DNA of 64,000 bases from Gamarada debralockiae (lineage: Eukaryota; Ascomycota; Leotiomycetes; Helotiales; Hyphodiscaceae): the NCBI GenBank assembly GCA_002803225.1, contig NXFV01000641.1, positions 1 to 64,000 of the forward strand, given 5' to 3'. This document shows, piece by piece, positions 21,905 to 33,563 of the stretch. The notes below the pieces were generated by a model that was given only the letters and a program-made list of their open reading frames with translations, ran no database searches and had not been told where the DNA came from. A program made the translations under genes and the position numbers. How positions within the stretch are numbered: position 1 is the first letter of the stretch; each line of letters begins with the position of its first letter.

Positions 21905-22814
21905 TTACAATCGCTCAATCGATATGAGCCCCAAGCTGCCCCGCAGGCACCTCAGAACGAGCATAGTGCTTTAAAATGGTGCATTTGGTGTGGTCAACCA
22001 TTCGACGAGGGAAGACCTTCAATTGGAGGATGCGAATACTGTCAACAGTACAACTACTGCTCTGTAGGATGCCAGCAGAGCCATTTCCAACATCACAGAG
22101 AAGACTGTGCTGTGTACGCCGACGTGGAGACATAGCGTGCTACGGCTGGTGCCGAGGCTGCCAAACAGCTTGCCATCCCCTCAAAGGACGAAAAGATTTC
22201 AACGATTCACAAGATGATCTTGGCTAAAGACAACAAGAGGTTCCAAATCAATGAAGGAGTTGCTGGATATCCGCACCTGTCGGTATACCTTTCATTCATC
22301 CCGTTCCAACGATTACCAATCAACTATTCATTTCATTTCAGCAACTACTACTCACAGATCTAAGGGGGATACTAAAAACTACATGTACCTTCACCTGCTA
22401 CCCGAAGAAAAGCTCTTCCTATCGCTAGTCAACATCTTCCTCATGAAAATCCGCAAGGAACAGAATTGGGCAGGGAAATGTTGGATCGACGTCGAGAGAG
22501 AATTCATCGGAGCGAGAAACGACCGTGAAGCGAGCTTTCGAGGATATCTGGATAAGGCGAAGGAGACGGGTGTATTACCGCCTTCGTGGAACAAGAAGTC
22601 TCGTAGGGAGTGTCAGCGCAGAGCAGTTGATAACAACCAAACGCGTACTCTCCACACCAAGCTTGGGTCCGATACGATTTTGAAGCATTACGGCAGATTC
22701 CCTGAGAAAGGCATGATTTCCGTGTACGACTATTCGTGGCCTCAACCGGCAAGCCCGCCTGCCGAATGGTCCTTGGATTCAACGCTGGATTATACAGAAA
22801 ATTTGAAGGATTGA
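21905..22814 (+). pseudogene. Degraded MYND zinc-finger protein gene
   Basis: The zinc finger reads WCIWCGQPFDEGRPSIGG followed by CEYCQQYNYCSVGCQQ and HFQHHREDC: C-x2-C, C-x2-C, C-x3-C and H-x3-C, the MYND pattern for protein-protein contact. A TAG (after YADVET) interrupts the frame. After a possible intron near 22280-22340 the sequence continues as PEEKLFLSLVNIFLMKIR and FRGYLDKAKETGVLPPSWNK, which I recognise from small fungal MYND proteins, to a stop at 22814. No ATG is in frame with the finger, and no splice pair joins the two halves in phase. Most likely a pseudogene, or a gene whose structure I cannot resolve. Confidence 0.55.
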
Positions 22815-22949
22815 GGGGAATAGAATCGGCAAGGATGGATGAATTCTTCAGATTGGTTGAAAAATTGGAATGGATTACGGACTTCGGTGAATCATCCAAA
22901 CTGGTTGAATGATTGGAGAGTATTAAACTAGCAAGAATGCAAGACCCCA

Positions 22950-23400
22950 TTTGAATCTTTCAAGGCTTTTCAACGATTCCAAGAACAGGATATAACATGT
23001 GACTGTAACATCTTGCCTTGACTCATTCGAATCGTTCAAGACTTCCCAACGATTCGAAAGACAGGATATCATTAGAGCATCTCGACCAATTTGAAGGGTT
23101 TAAAACTTTTCATCTGAATGAAAAACAGGTATTTCTCGAGCACTTTAGCGAATTTAGATCATTCGAAAATTTTGAAGGACCTCGAGGGACAGGACTTGAC
23201 TGGATGTCCTGGCCAATTTGAATTGCTCAAACTTTTCAACAACCCAAAATATAGGATGTGAATGGGGTACTTGGCTAATTTGAATCGTTCAAAACTTTTC
23301 AACCCCATCGTGATTCAAAGTCCAGGACGTATCCCGGGTCCCCGGCGAATTTGAATCGCTCAACTACCTTTCAGTGATTCGAGATAATAGGAAGTGGACG
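22950..23400. repeat. Diverged minisatellite, about 7 units of 61-72 bp
   Basis: Units begin with (A)ATTTGAATCGTTCAA, continue ACTTTTCAACGATTC and often include ACAGGATAT and CTTGGCC. Starts are near 22952, 23024, 23090, 23153, 23216, 23278 and 23349. Divergence between units is considerable. Confidence 0.65.
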
Positions 23401-23831
23401 ACCAGCTTGGAATATGTTAGGACGTAGCGCCACAACACTAACCGCGGTGCATCACTCGATTCCATTCAACGATTCTAACATGCACCCTACCCTTCAAAAA
23501 TCGCACCAAAACTCACCTCACGCGATACCCTCACCTGACGAAGCCTGTCAATCTTCTCCTTATTTCTTCGACCGTATTGGTGGACGAAACTTCTCTAATA
23601 TTCGCCTCCACCACAAAATTTCCTTCATCCTAATCCACGCTCGAAGCCGAGGTAAGTCTTATGTCACAGTTCCTGTCCGGCTTCTTGCGAGCTTCTTCCT
23701 CCCAGCATCTGGAAATTCTTCCCCACGCACACTGCTTATACAGACGAGCACATTGAATGAGCACTTGTAATAGAGCATTGCCAGGACTACTCACAAAAGA
23801 TTCCAATTTGGGCACAAACACATTGGGTGCC

Positions 23832-24840
23832 TTATTCCTCCCCGACTTTAGCATCCAACATCCTCGCCATCTCCGCCTCCTCATCCTCCATCACACTTCC
23901 ATTTCCATTCTCTAATACTTTCCCCATCTTCGCTAATTCCTCCCTAACATCCTCCCTCGTAAGCACCCCCTTCTCACCCCATCTCTCAACGTCCCTCCTA
24001 GCCACCCCCTCTAGACTCCTCATCCCCACAACCAAAAACCCCAACTCCTCCCGCTCACAATCAAAAACCTCCCACCATTCATTCTCAGGTAATTTCACAC
24101 CATTATCCCTCGCCGCCAAATAAACAGCCGCCGTAGCCAATGCGCAAGGCTGATGCGTCAGATATAACATCTGCGGGCTCAGGAGCGCTGTATTCAGGTA
24201 TTCGATCGCTCGGCGTCCAACTTCTTTGCCTGTGTTCTTGTTTTTCTGGTTGTACGAAGGAGAGAATACATCGAGGGTTTGGAGATACGTGATTGCGAGG
24301 GGATGCGGAAGAGCAACGTGTGTGTTGAAGCCGAGCGCGTTCAGGACTTGGCCTTCGATGTGCAGGAGCTTGTTGCGTTGTAGGATGTAGGCTGTTTCGG
24401 AGAGGTAGTAGGATTCTGGATCTGCCTCTGCTTTTGCGGTTGCTGAGTTTGAGGATAGGGAAGAGAAGGGGGAGAGGAGGTAGGCGTAGACGTTTGTTAT
24501 GCTGCGGAGGGAGCGTGGGGAGGCGGATATTTTGGCTGTCAGGTAAATAATTGCTGCTGAGATGTTCTGGGATTTATTAGCTATATGCATAGAAGTATAA
24601 AGTAGAACGGCGTACGCTAAACTCATGCGCCATCAAATCATCCACGACCCAGTATCTGAAGAGCAGGACATTGGCTTGAGCTGTGATGTCTTGAGGTAGG
24701 CGCAGGAGGATTCCAGCTGATTGGGTGAGTCGCGCTGTGTAGAAACGGATGCTGTCCTGGAGCTCGATTGGGAGGGCGTTGGATGAGGTGGTTTGGTATA
24801 GCTGCGACGCTGTTGCGAGGGGATTGGAGAGGTGCGACAT
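23832..24840 (-). CDS. Cyclin L-like transcription/splicing cyclin
   Basis: Regulatory partner of a CDK11-type kinase acting in transcription and pre-mRNA splicing in the nucleus. Exon 1 is 24616-24840, the intron 24567-24615 (GTACGC...CCCAG) and exon 2 23832-24566; 319 residues. Cyclin box 1 carries TQSAGILLRLPQDITAQANVLLFRYW and NISAAIIYLTAKISASPRSLRSITNVY, like the LASKIEEAPRRIRDVINVF of cyclin L. HIEGQVLNALGFNTHVALPH and PLAITYLQTLDVF start box 2, which ends ALATAAVYLAARDNGVKLP. There is no RS-rich tail like that of animal cyclin L; the C-terminus is acidic. The ATG at 24838-24840 was chosen because an in-frame upstream ATG (25035) would add a non-conserved stretch. Confidence 0.82.
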
Positions 24841-25252
24841 TGTTGCTTGTTGTTGATGTTGTTGATTGTCGAGAGTTTTTGAGGTTGAGGATTTTGGTAG
24901 CCTTGTGCGCGAGGCAGCCCACTCGACCCCTAAATTCGGAACGCGGGCAAGGGTTTCGAAGGGATCTCGAGTATTGAAAGGCGGCAGAGAAATGACGAAG
25001 CGGAAGGCATAGAGAAAATCACAACAAATAGGCATAACGATAAGTTGCTGGCATCAACTTTTATTCAGGTAGCGCTGAAATGCCATCCGTATGGGTATCA
25101 CCACCAAATCGTCCCTCTAGCATAAATATAAACCTACAATCAACATTTTCTACGCCAGCAAGCCATGCAGCGCAGCTGTGTATTTTGGAAATCATTCCCC
25201 CGAAACTCCTCCCAATGCACATTGAATCGACGCCCTCATTCTCGAACCCATC
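24841..25252. other. Intergenic: cyclin promoter and Acinus 3' flank
   Basis: A 412-bp gap with no separate gene seen. Confidence 0.4.
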
Positions 25253-27157
25253 TTAGTAACGCCTATCATCTCGCGAATCTCTTCGACCTCCCATATCATC
25301 TCGTGAACCTCTCCGGTCATCTCTACCGCCCCTATAACTATCATAGGTCCTCTCGCCTCCACCTCCACCTCCACTTCTGCCACTGAATGGTCCTCGAAGA
25401 CCGCCGCCGCCTCGTCCAGGACCACGGAAGCCTCGCGGAGGTCTGATACCACCAAAGAGCTCAGGGCCTCGGTCAACCAGGATATGTCCATCCTCAAACG
25501 TATAGCGATTGATATCACCATCGACTCGACCACCACCTCGGGTATACCGCTTAGACGTCGCGTCTTCCATGGCATCAAGTCGCTTGTTGGCAATTGACTT
25601 TGCCACGGGCTCCCAATACAAGACTGGTTTGGCAGTGGTAGATCTGAACAGCTGATCGAGAGTCGCAAGATTGGTTGCAGCTCTTTGTCCACGACTTTGC
25701 TCTCGCTTTTGCTCAGCACGGGGTCCGGATGGGGCGCCCTCAATTCCTCGACGAGCAACGGGTGCTGATACTTGGACGGGGGCAGCTTGTGGCTGGATTT
25801 GCATTGAGGACTTTCGACTATGCTGTAGTTTTGGGATGTTGCTTGCTTCTTGTAGAGACGCTGTGACATGTCGATCATCATCAACATCGTAATAAACCTC
25901 GAATTTCTTCCCTGATGCGCGTCCAACAACGTTGTTAGACTCTTCCACTTCAATCCAATCCTTGACCCTGTCCGAGGGAACGAAATCAACCCAAAGCGGC
26001 TTGCGAGTACGCTCATCTGGCCAGATGCGATCATGAAGAGCTGATCGGACGCGTGAAGCCGCCGAAACGTTCTTTAAGGAGATGAATGCATGGGTGCGAA
26101 TTGGGTCAAGGTAAAAGTCGACGATTACATCAAGGTCGGCATCGCGACCTGGCGGAGTAGCTAGGTTTGCCAAGTAGGACTTCAACTGAGCTGGATTGAG
26201 GGGGCGCATGAAGTCGCGAATGTAGAGAGAAGCAGTGGCAGGGTGAATGGCAGGGGAGATAATGCGTTCTGGTTCAGCTTCATCGCGTGCCGAGTCGCGC
26301 GACTTGGATTTTTCCATGCCTACTCCCATGGGCGGTGCGGTTTGTGGGGAGGGAAATAGGTCTTTAAATCGGGAGTCGCGAGTTCGGGAGGGCGAATCTT
26401 CAAGCGGTTCTGAGGACGTGTGTATGTCTTCCAGATTTCGTTTGTGGTCCATCTCCGCTTCCATCTTACCTCCATCCTGAACCAAAACATCCTCCTTCAC
26501 AACGCCAATGGCTTTATCGGATCCAGTATTGATTACCGCCTCATCTACTGCGTTATCCTTCTCGACCCAGGCCGAATCGCTCTCTGTTGTCGCAACCTCG
26601 TCCTTCACACCCTCAGCCTCGTCACTCTTTCTGAATCGCTTTCGAGCCGCATCGGCCGACGATATTGGAGGGGTTTGGGATCTGCGCTTTCGCTTTTGTC
26701 TGTCTTCAACGGCCTCTTGTGATTCGACTGAAGGAAGCGCTGGTCGTTCTAGCTCGGATTGTGAGGGAGGTTGTGAGAACTCGATAGTATTCGCGGATTG
26801 TGTTGGTAATGGTTCAGTCTGGATATCTTGCATAGCAGTATCGACGACTTCACTTTCAGGCGGCGCAGTTTGTTCGCTGGACTGGAGATTTGGTGCAGAT
26901 GTGGTTTGAGGAGGTGCGTCGGGGAGAGTATCTGCGCTCAGAGGTTGTGTTGGCGATACAGTATCGGGGGACGTCGCAGTGCTTGCATTCAACTTGAGCG
27001 CATCACCTTGGACAGTCGTCTCACTTTCGGAACTATCTTCATTCTCTGCAGCAGTAAGTCTAGCGACAAGCGCAGGCTTGAGGCCTGTTTGAGGTAAGCC
27101 GCGTTTCTTGAGCTCAGCTCGGAGATCAACGACCTTTGCCTTGTTCCAATCAGTCAT
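25253..27157 (-). CDS. Acinus-like SAP / RRM / RSB-motif protein
   Basis: Fungal counterpart of Acinus, the scaffold of the ASAP complex (Acinus, RNPS1, SAP18) tied to the exon-junction complex and splicing. Single exon, 634 residues. The SAP domain at about 4-38 (WNKAKVVDLRAELKKRGLP) binds nucleic acid. Residues 40-300 are acidic and low-complexity with a KRKRR nuclear signal near 155. An RRM-like fold spans about 308-405 (ASLYIRDFMRPLNPAQLKSY ... KPLWVDFVPSDRVKDWIEVE). The RSB motif at 499-516 reads LDQLFRSTTAKPVLYWEP, matching the LDNLFRKT...P.IYW core of Acinus. The tail is RGG/RDD-rich. The order SAP-RRM-RSB makes the call firm. Confidence 0.88.
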   Translation of the reverse strand: MTDWNKAKVVDLRAELKKRGLPQTGLKPALVARLTAAENEDSSESETTVQGDALKLNASTATSPDTVSPTQPLSADTLPDAPPQTTSAPNLQSSEQTAPPESEVVDTAMQDIQTEPLPTQSANTIEFSQPPSQSELERPALPSVESQEAVEDRQKRKRRSQTPPISSADAARKRFRKSDEAEGVKDEVATTESDSAWVEKDNAVDEAVINTGSDKAIGVVKEDVLVQDGGKMEAEMDHKRNLEDIHTSSEPLEDSPSRTRDSRFKDLFPSPQTAPPMGVGMEKSKSRDSARDEAEPERIISPAIHPATASLYIRDFMRPLNPAQLKSYLANLATPPGRDADLDVIVDFYLDPIRTHAFISLKNVSAASRVRSALHDRIWPDERTRKPLWVDFVPSDRVKDWIEVEESNNVVGRASGKKFEVYYDVDDDRHVTASLQEASNIPKLQHSRKSSMQIQPQAAPVQVSAPVARRGIEGAPSGPRAEQKREQSRGQRAATNLATLDQLFRSTTAKPVLYWEPVAKSIANKRLDAMEDATSKRYTRGGGRVDGDINRYTFEDGHILVDRGPELFGGIRPPRGFRGPGRGGGGLRGPFSGRSGGGGGGERTYDSYRGGRDDRRGSRDDMGGRRDSRDDRRY

Positions 27158-28320
27158 GGTGGGTGGTTGATGAGCACATGAAGCAAAAGCGCATTGTCAA
27201 AAGGAATGTGGGGGTGAAGATTCGCTTCGTTTGCTTGGGTTTGCTTGGTTTTCACAAGTATTAACACTTCTCAACGCGTCACGTCAGAAATTCATTATTG
27301 GTTCCTTGCATTTAAGGCGAAATATAAGGCATAAATATTTCAGGGGCAAGTGTAGCGGCAACAAAGGTGAGCCGATGTCAGCGCCATCCAGTTGGACTCT
27401 CTCGCGCTACTGAGTTGCAAGAACATGAAAGCTGAAATCCTTCAGCTAAAATCTGGTGTTACCATTTCCTGGTTCTCCCTACAGAACACACCGTTTTCTC
27501 TCCCTCAATGAGCAGACTAAGTACCGGTCTCGGCCAGCTTCACTTTTTTGATTATGATTCTGAATTTTCCGGTCTCTATTTTTGTCTAAAGATCCGTCCC
27601 GAAGACTAGAAGAGGCTGTGTCAAGTCCCCCGTCAGGTCGAGGATCAAGACAAAGGCAACACCGTATGTTGTTTGCGCCAGCATCAAGACTGTATTAATT
27701 TTGAGTCGATCCTGGAGGCACAGTGTGATCGTCAAGACGCTCTTTGAATCTGCAATGTACAAATAAGTATTAAAGTTGTGCCCAAATCAAAGGCTCTTGG
27801 CTAAATAGTACCTGCGAGTAAAGCGAGAAGAGCGTAGAGCAAGACACGGACAGTGTGTTCCTCTATGCAGCTGGTCATGGAGTATGTATATTTCTATACC
27901 AGGGTTTTGTTCGGCAGGTTGGACGACAACCCTCACCAAGACTTGAAAATTCACGAATCTGGTATACACGCTCTTCAAACATAAACAGAGAGTGGCTTGT
28001 GACTCAGTATTGCGGCACTGCCAAGGTGCGAGACCTACAGGCCGTAGACTCGACCTCGCAGCGATCTTTGATGCCTCGAAGACCTGAGTAGAGTGGTGGA
28101 ATAACAAACCTCATGTCGGCTGACGTTTAAATTCCCCCGAGGCAAAGGAAAATAAATATGTTCTAGCAACCAAGTCGAGGAAGGTATCTAAAGTAATACA
28201 CGGGGAAAGAGCATGAAGGCTGGCCCCTTCTCTATATTTTTAGCACAATTCTCAGGAAATCCGAGCGCCAGATATACTCCCAAAGAACCAAAGTATCAAT
28301 TCTCTACACTCATCTCACCA
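27158..28320. other. Intergenic, nothing recognised
   Basis: Short frames at 27787-28107 on both strands show no domain. The Acinus promoter lies in the first few hundred bases. Confidence 0.4.
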
Positions 28321-28500
28321 TGGAGCTTGCAGGAGCTTTTGTCATTACTAGCCTCGTGTCCTTCGTAGCAGCCATACCCGGCTTGACTGTGAACCCCCTA
28401 TGCCTGAGGTCGCCTAGCTCCTTGAAGCAGCAAGACGGCGACTATGGAGTTTCCGCCGCGCTATACGACAATGCTATACCAGAAACATGTTGTGACTAGT
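28321..28500 (+). CDS. Candidate small secreted peptide (first exon)
   Basis: ATG at 28321 in the context CTCACCATGG starts a 59-residue frame with a clear signal peptide (MELAGAFVITSLVSFVAAIPG), then a short mature part with one Cys and a CC pair (PETCCD). The TAG that ends it overlaps a perfect donor, TAGTAAGTAG, at 28498-28507, so this may be the first exon of a longer gene. A cysteine-rich stretch, YFDGYYCNDNPYVCGYSLDC (from 28675), lies downstream, but no AG acceptor joins it in phase. Effector-like in form; function unknown. Confidence 0.35.
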
Positions 28501-30031
28501 AAGTAGTTCTCACAGTCACCCCTTCTCTTCCTTGGCCTCCTTAGTATCTACTTCAGACACCCACTAGGCGAAGTCCTCGGAGTAAGACTATCAGAGCCTC
28601 AACGCAGTGTCTCGGAAGATATGAATCGCACCGGGCTCTTCCTTTCTTCCCTTATCTAACAATCCTAACTCCAATACTTTGACGGCTACTATTGCAACGA
28701 TAATCCATATGTTTGCGGATACTCCCTCGACTGCTGGGATTATTAGGGAGAGAGTGGTTGCCAATCCCCGTAATGGGATGACTGCGCTTGAAATCAGGAA
28801 GAGGTGAGAGCCCTTATTATCCTGGAAATTGGGGCACTAAGCTAATTCTGAGAGTTTTGGGTCTGTGCCTCAGCACTGGGCTAAGTCAAGGGAGCGAACG
28901 CGTTTTTGGATTGCTCAGCTTTTCCCGGGAGACTTGGGGGCTTACGCGAAGTGTGTTCCACCCATTTACTCTATCATACATTTATGAGATATATACAAAG
29001 CGATATGAAAGTTTGAGTTGGGTTTGTGAAAATGTTTGCCGTTTGTCACGTGCGACTGGTCATTCCGCCCCTTAAGAAGGATCAATGGGGAAGACATACA
29101 CCACGGGATATGCAACATATTACAAAATAGAATGCTCTGGGTGGAGGATAGGAAAGCAGTGGGCTCAAGCAACTCCAGATCATCATCACGTGATGACGGG
29201 GGAAAACTAGAGAGGCACAAGACCATGCCATATGTCACGGACTATGACCCTGGAAAGTCAATGGTTCCTTCTTACGATTTATTGAAAGGCGTGAACTAAA
29301 CTTTTAGCGACAAATAATTGAGACCAAGCCCACGTTTTTAAGGTTTACTTTTTTTTGAGATGGCTGTTGAGACGCGTTGAAACGCCTTCAGAGCGACCTT
29401 CCTGACTCGGACATGATATTCGAACGAACCGGGAGCCTAATGACACATCAAATGCAGTGCGGGGGAAAACCTACCTCGTACCATGGCATCTGCACATGTC
29501 GGACCGGGCTGAAGACTGGCGGTGTTGAGAGGACAAGAGACTGCGAGATAGTTGGTTGTCGTCTTTTGCTCGAGGCGTCTGTTATTGATGACTTAGGGTT
29601 AGTCTTGTAGCCATCACGCCACTGGTCAGCCGAGAGGAGTTTAGCCTTGAGGACTGAGGAGTTTGCCGTGGCGGGACAGCCACGTCTTCTAGAAGTCCGA
29701 GCCGTGCCCCTGGGAAAAATGGCTATCTTTGACCCGCCCACACTTTTGCTTTTCTCCTCCGCGACACGCCGTCGCAGGGAATCGCCTCCATAAAACTAAC
29801 TTTTTAAGTTCCTAATTGGGAAGAATATGATACGATTTCGCCTAGCAAGCGGCACAAGGCTCACATGCGAGCCTGCCATCGGGAAGTTATGTGGTGTGCA
29901 TCTCTTAAGTATAGCAGATCATCTCGGGCTCTTCTTCTCTTCCATATTACGTGCTTTCTCATTTTTGCAATCTCATATGACTCTTGGCGTATTATTACTA
30001 GATCTTGGGTTTTCCCCAGTCTAGTTTCACG
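28501..30031. other. Intergenic, nothing recognised
   Basis: Apart from the cysteine-rich stretch at 28675-28750, small frames on both strands (28788-29299, 29377-29741) show no domain. Confidence 0.4.
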
Positions 30032-31499
30032 ATGCTTTCTCTTTTAGCGGAATCTTGGACGTGGTATGCCTTTGCGACGAGCGTCATAATATGTCGATTG
30101 TACGTTTGCGGACTCCATTCTGCCATTTCCCGAACGGGAACTGATTTTTTGCGGACAGTGTTTCGCGATGGATACAATTAGGGTCGATCAAGAACTACCA
30201 GACTGAGGACTACATTATGCTCGTTGCCTTAGTAGGCTTTGAATAAAATCCAAACCAATTGCTAGCTTTCTAACGGCTTTCTAGGGTTTCTATACGAACT
30301 TGGTTACCTGCATGAATATTGTTGCGCATCTGGATACGAACCTCATGTTACCGACGGATATACCCACCCTCACTCCCGAGTCTATCAAATCGCGAGTACA
30401 CGGATCGAAGTTGGTTCTGGTTGTTGAACAGAGCATGATAATGACAATTTGGAGCTGCAAGTTCTGTCTGCTTTTAATGTACAACAAATTAACGTTCGGG
30501 TTAAAACAACAACTTGCGGTCAAGATTGTGGCATGCTATGTGCTCACTGGACTTGTGGTGATGGAGATTCTGTACTTTGGCGTATGGTGCAGACCATTTT
30601 ATGAGTATTGGGCGGTGCCTACAGACAATGGTTTGTACTTGCAATTGCGTTCGAACTCTATACTGACCACCAAACAGTTCAATGCTCTGCAGCTATCCAC
30701 CATCTAATTACCAATGCGGTCTTCAACATCTCTTCCGATATCATGATGCTTTCAATCCCTCTCCCGCTCCTTATTACGTCCCAATTGCCCCGTGCGAAGT
30801 ACGTTCCTGCAAGCCCTATGCGCCAATCTCAAATCTAATAAAACCTTCAGAAAACTCATCCTTTGCTGCCTCTTCAGTCTCGGAGTCTTCGTCGTGAGTA
30901 TTCTTTCTCCCTACTTTTCTTTGAAACCAAAGACTGACACAATTCAGATCCTTTGTGCAGTCCTTAACAAATACTACTCATTCGCACATCCCTTCTCCCC
31001 AATGTGGACATACTGGTACATCCGAGAAGCCAGTACGGCCATTCTAGTTGCCAATTTCCCCATGTGCTGGTCTCTTATGCGTCGTCTGTTCAATCTCCGC
31101 GCTTTCAACGGCTCCTCCTACGGCACACGATCCAAAAACGCACACACAAATCCACGCACAATCACGGCTGGCCTCGGGTCAAAAATACACGGAAAGCAAG
31201 CTCTAAGCAGCAACAGTGGAGGAAGCAGTGCTGAGAGAGGAGAAATGAGTTGGTGGGACAGAGAAGGAATACGGGGCGAGAGCGAAGAATATATTGTTAT
31301 GCAACCCACGAGAGCCGCGATGCCTCTAGAGATTTGGGAAAGCAAGGAGTTTGATGTTGTAAAGAACGAGCGGAATTCCACATTTAATGAGAGCATAATA
31401 CAGCAGCCGGACAAGATGTATGATGGGCCGAAAGGGTTTTCGACGAAAACTGTGGTTACGGCGAGGATTAGTGACAGCGAAAGTAGTAGTCGGAGTTAA
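30032..31499 (+). CDS. PTH11/rhodopsin-domain-like seven-TM membrane protein
   Basis: Integral membrane protein of the large fungal rhodopsin-domain (PTH11-like) family, some members of which act as surface receptors. Six exons: 30032-30099, 30159-30231, 30285-30630, 30678-30798, 30851-30893 and 30948-31499. All introns are GT-AG, 47-59 bases, with frame kept, giving 400 residues. Markers are SRWIQLGSIKNYQTEDYIML (TM2 entry), VVEQSMIMTIWSCKFCLLLMY, the extracellular WCRPFYEYWAVP, TNAVFNISSDIMMLSIPLP, KLILCCLFSLGVFVI and NKYYSFAHPFSPMWTYWYIR ahead of the last helix. A Ser-rich cytoplasmic tail of about 140 residues follows. There is no CFEM domain. The ligand is unknown. The start follows from the first exon MLSLLAESWTWYAFATSV. 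Confidence 0.85.
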
Positions 31500-31781
31500 T
31501 GGTGTATGATTATGATAATGGATTTAGATAGTTGTGAAAGATACCATGCTGCGATGTAATTTTATATCAATGACTCTTTCTTTCCCCCTGAAATGAGACA
31601 GAAAAGGAACCTTTGTGCGGCTTTCCCGAAAAGGTAAGATATCGGAAGGAAAAGGAGGGCCTGTGCACGTGACACTGACAACCTCGGCAAGCCGATTTTT
31701 GAAGCGTGGGGAGCCGATGCTAAACATCGTCACCAACTTTCAACCCAACTTCGTTCTCCACATCTTCAAATCACGACTACC

Positions 31782-32720
31782 ATGTCTGCACTACGAATTC
31801 TCGTCCCCGTAAAGCGGGTTATTGACTATGCGGTAAGCAAACCCTCTCTTACATTTCCGAGAACTTGAATTGCGTCAGTTGCGGTCTTTTGCTTTATCAA
31901 CCCTCCTTCATCTATTGGACAGCTCTAACAAGCAAGCACAGATCAAACCGCGTGTCAACAAAGCCCAAACTGCCGTCGAGACAGCGGGCGTAAAACACAG
32001 CATGAACCCCTTCGACGAGATCTCAATTGAGGAATCCGTTCGAATCCGCGAAAAGGAACGCCATCCCGCGGGCGTCGAAGACATCCTGGCCTTTTCCTGC
32101 GGGCCTCCCAAATCCCAAGACATTCTCCGCACAGCGATGGCGATGGGTGCGGACCGCGGCATACACGTCGAAGTCAAAGATGGCGAAGAGATTGAGCCAT
32201 TGGGCATTGCCAAGCTGCTGAAGGCGGTGGTGGAGAAGGAGAAGAGTAATTTGGTTGTGCTGGGCAAGCAGAGCATTGATGACGATTCTGGGCAGACGGG
32301 GCAGATGCTTGCGGGATTATTGGGATGGGGTCAGGCTACACAAGCGAGTAAGGTTACGTTTGAGGGGGATAATGTGGTTGTGGAGAAGGAAATTGATGGT
32401 GGGACGGAGACGGTGAAGGGAAAGTTGCCGATGGTTGTGACGACTGATTTGCGATTGAATGAGCCGCGGTATGCGAGTCTACCTAATATTATGAAGGCGA
32501 AGAAGAAGAAGATTGAGAAGGTGAGTGTGGGAGATCTAGGCGTGGATGTGGGGAGACGGTTGAAGACACTGAAGGTTATTGGTGAGTTTGTTCTGATGTT
32601 TGATGCGTGGCGGACAATTGCTGATAATTGATTATAGAACCTCCGCCAAGACAGGGTGGTGGCAAGGTCGAGGATGTGGATGGCATGATTGCGAAGTTGA
32701 AGGAGTTGGGTGCGTTATAG
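31782..32720 (+). CDS. Electron transfer flavoprotein beta subunit
   Basis: Beta subunit of the mitochondrial ETF heterodimer, which takes electrons from acyl-CoA and amino-acid dehydrogenases and hands them to ETF-ubiquinone oxidoreductase. Exons are 31782-31832, 31942-32581 and 32638-32720 (introns 31833-31941 and 32582-32637), 257 residues, the usual family length. It begins [17 protein letters not shown]. Family blocks are [66 protein letters not shown] (AMP/FAD region), [20 protein letters not shown] and [10 protein letters not shown]. The tail [18 protein letters not shown] is the normal end. The first exon is 17 codons. Confidence 0.95.
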
Positions 32721-33562
32721 ATGGGAATAGACGAAGCCTGTACAGTACAGGTATGATATGTACATATGCATTACGAATAAAGGAGGCAGGTCTTGGCAGT
32801 TCTTGGCAGTTCTTTATGATTACAAGTACAGCGGTGAATCTGCTGCCAGTTTGTTTCTACGTTTTTTCTCTGTTTTAGAGGATTCGGAGGAGTCAGGGGA
32901 ATATTGAGAGGATTAGTAGGAGAGAGTTGCCCGTGAAAGTGAGTGCCTGCACGGTTTTGATGCAATTTTTGAGTTTTGAGGAGACATAGCGAAGATTTCC
33001 TTAAGTGCAACGAGTGGCTCAATTCAATAAAGAAGTCGTTATTTCGGTCTCAAGCGCAAGTATTCACTAGGTGGAAACATTTCAACCAATTTTCTCCAAG
33101 CGTTTCTCCTCTTCTTCAACCACTACCAATCCGATTCTGTCAGACCCATCATCGGTACCTTCATCTTTCGCTTCCCTATGACATCCAGCTTCAAATCCTC
33201 ATCTTTCAGAGAAGCCCTCGATCCTGTCGATGATTCCAGATTCTTCGTCGAGCGTGCTCAGAAAGCGATAAGCTGTTAAGCGGCAGTACCACCCTTCCCA
33301 CCCTCTCCAGGATATTCAATCTCTATTTCCCCTCTTCTGTCAAGGGCTGTTCATGGCCACGATAGCTTTCTACAAGCAACGACAATAGCAACCGTAACGC
33401 CTAGTTTGCGTCACAACCTATAACTGGAAACACCTACTGGGATAAAAGCTTCTTCAGCTTTCCTTCATGGCTAAAATTTGTGTAGCGACATGGCAGGCAT
33501 CATATGCACCAATCATATTATACTTCCTATCTCCCACATTCAACCCAAGAGCCTCAGAACTC
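32721..33562. other. Intergenic, possible 2EXR-like scrap
   Basis: Around 33165-33230 the + strand reads LPYDIQLQILIFQRSPRSC, faintly like the start of a fungal 2EXR domain, but nothing extends it. Otherwise nothing is seen. Confidence 0.25.
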
Positions 33563-33563
33563 T

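Noticed and set aside
22950..23400. CRISPR-like array from regular repeats
   Set aside because: Units are imperfect throughout with no constant repeat plus unique spacer pattern, and the genome is fungal; it is a minisatellite.
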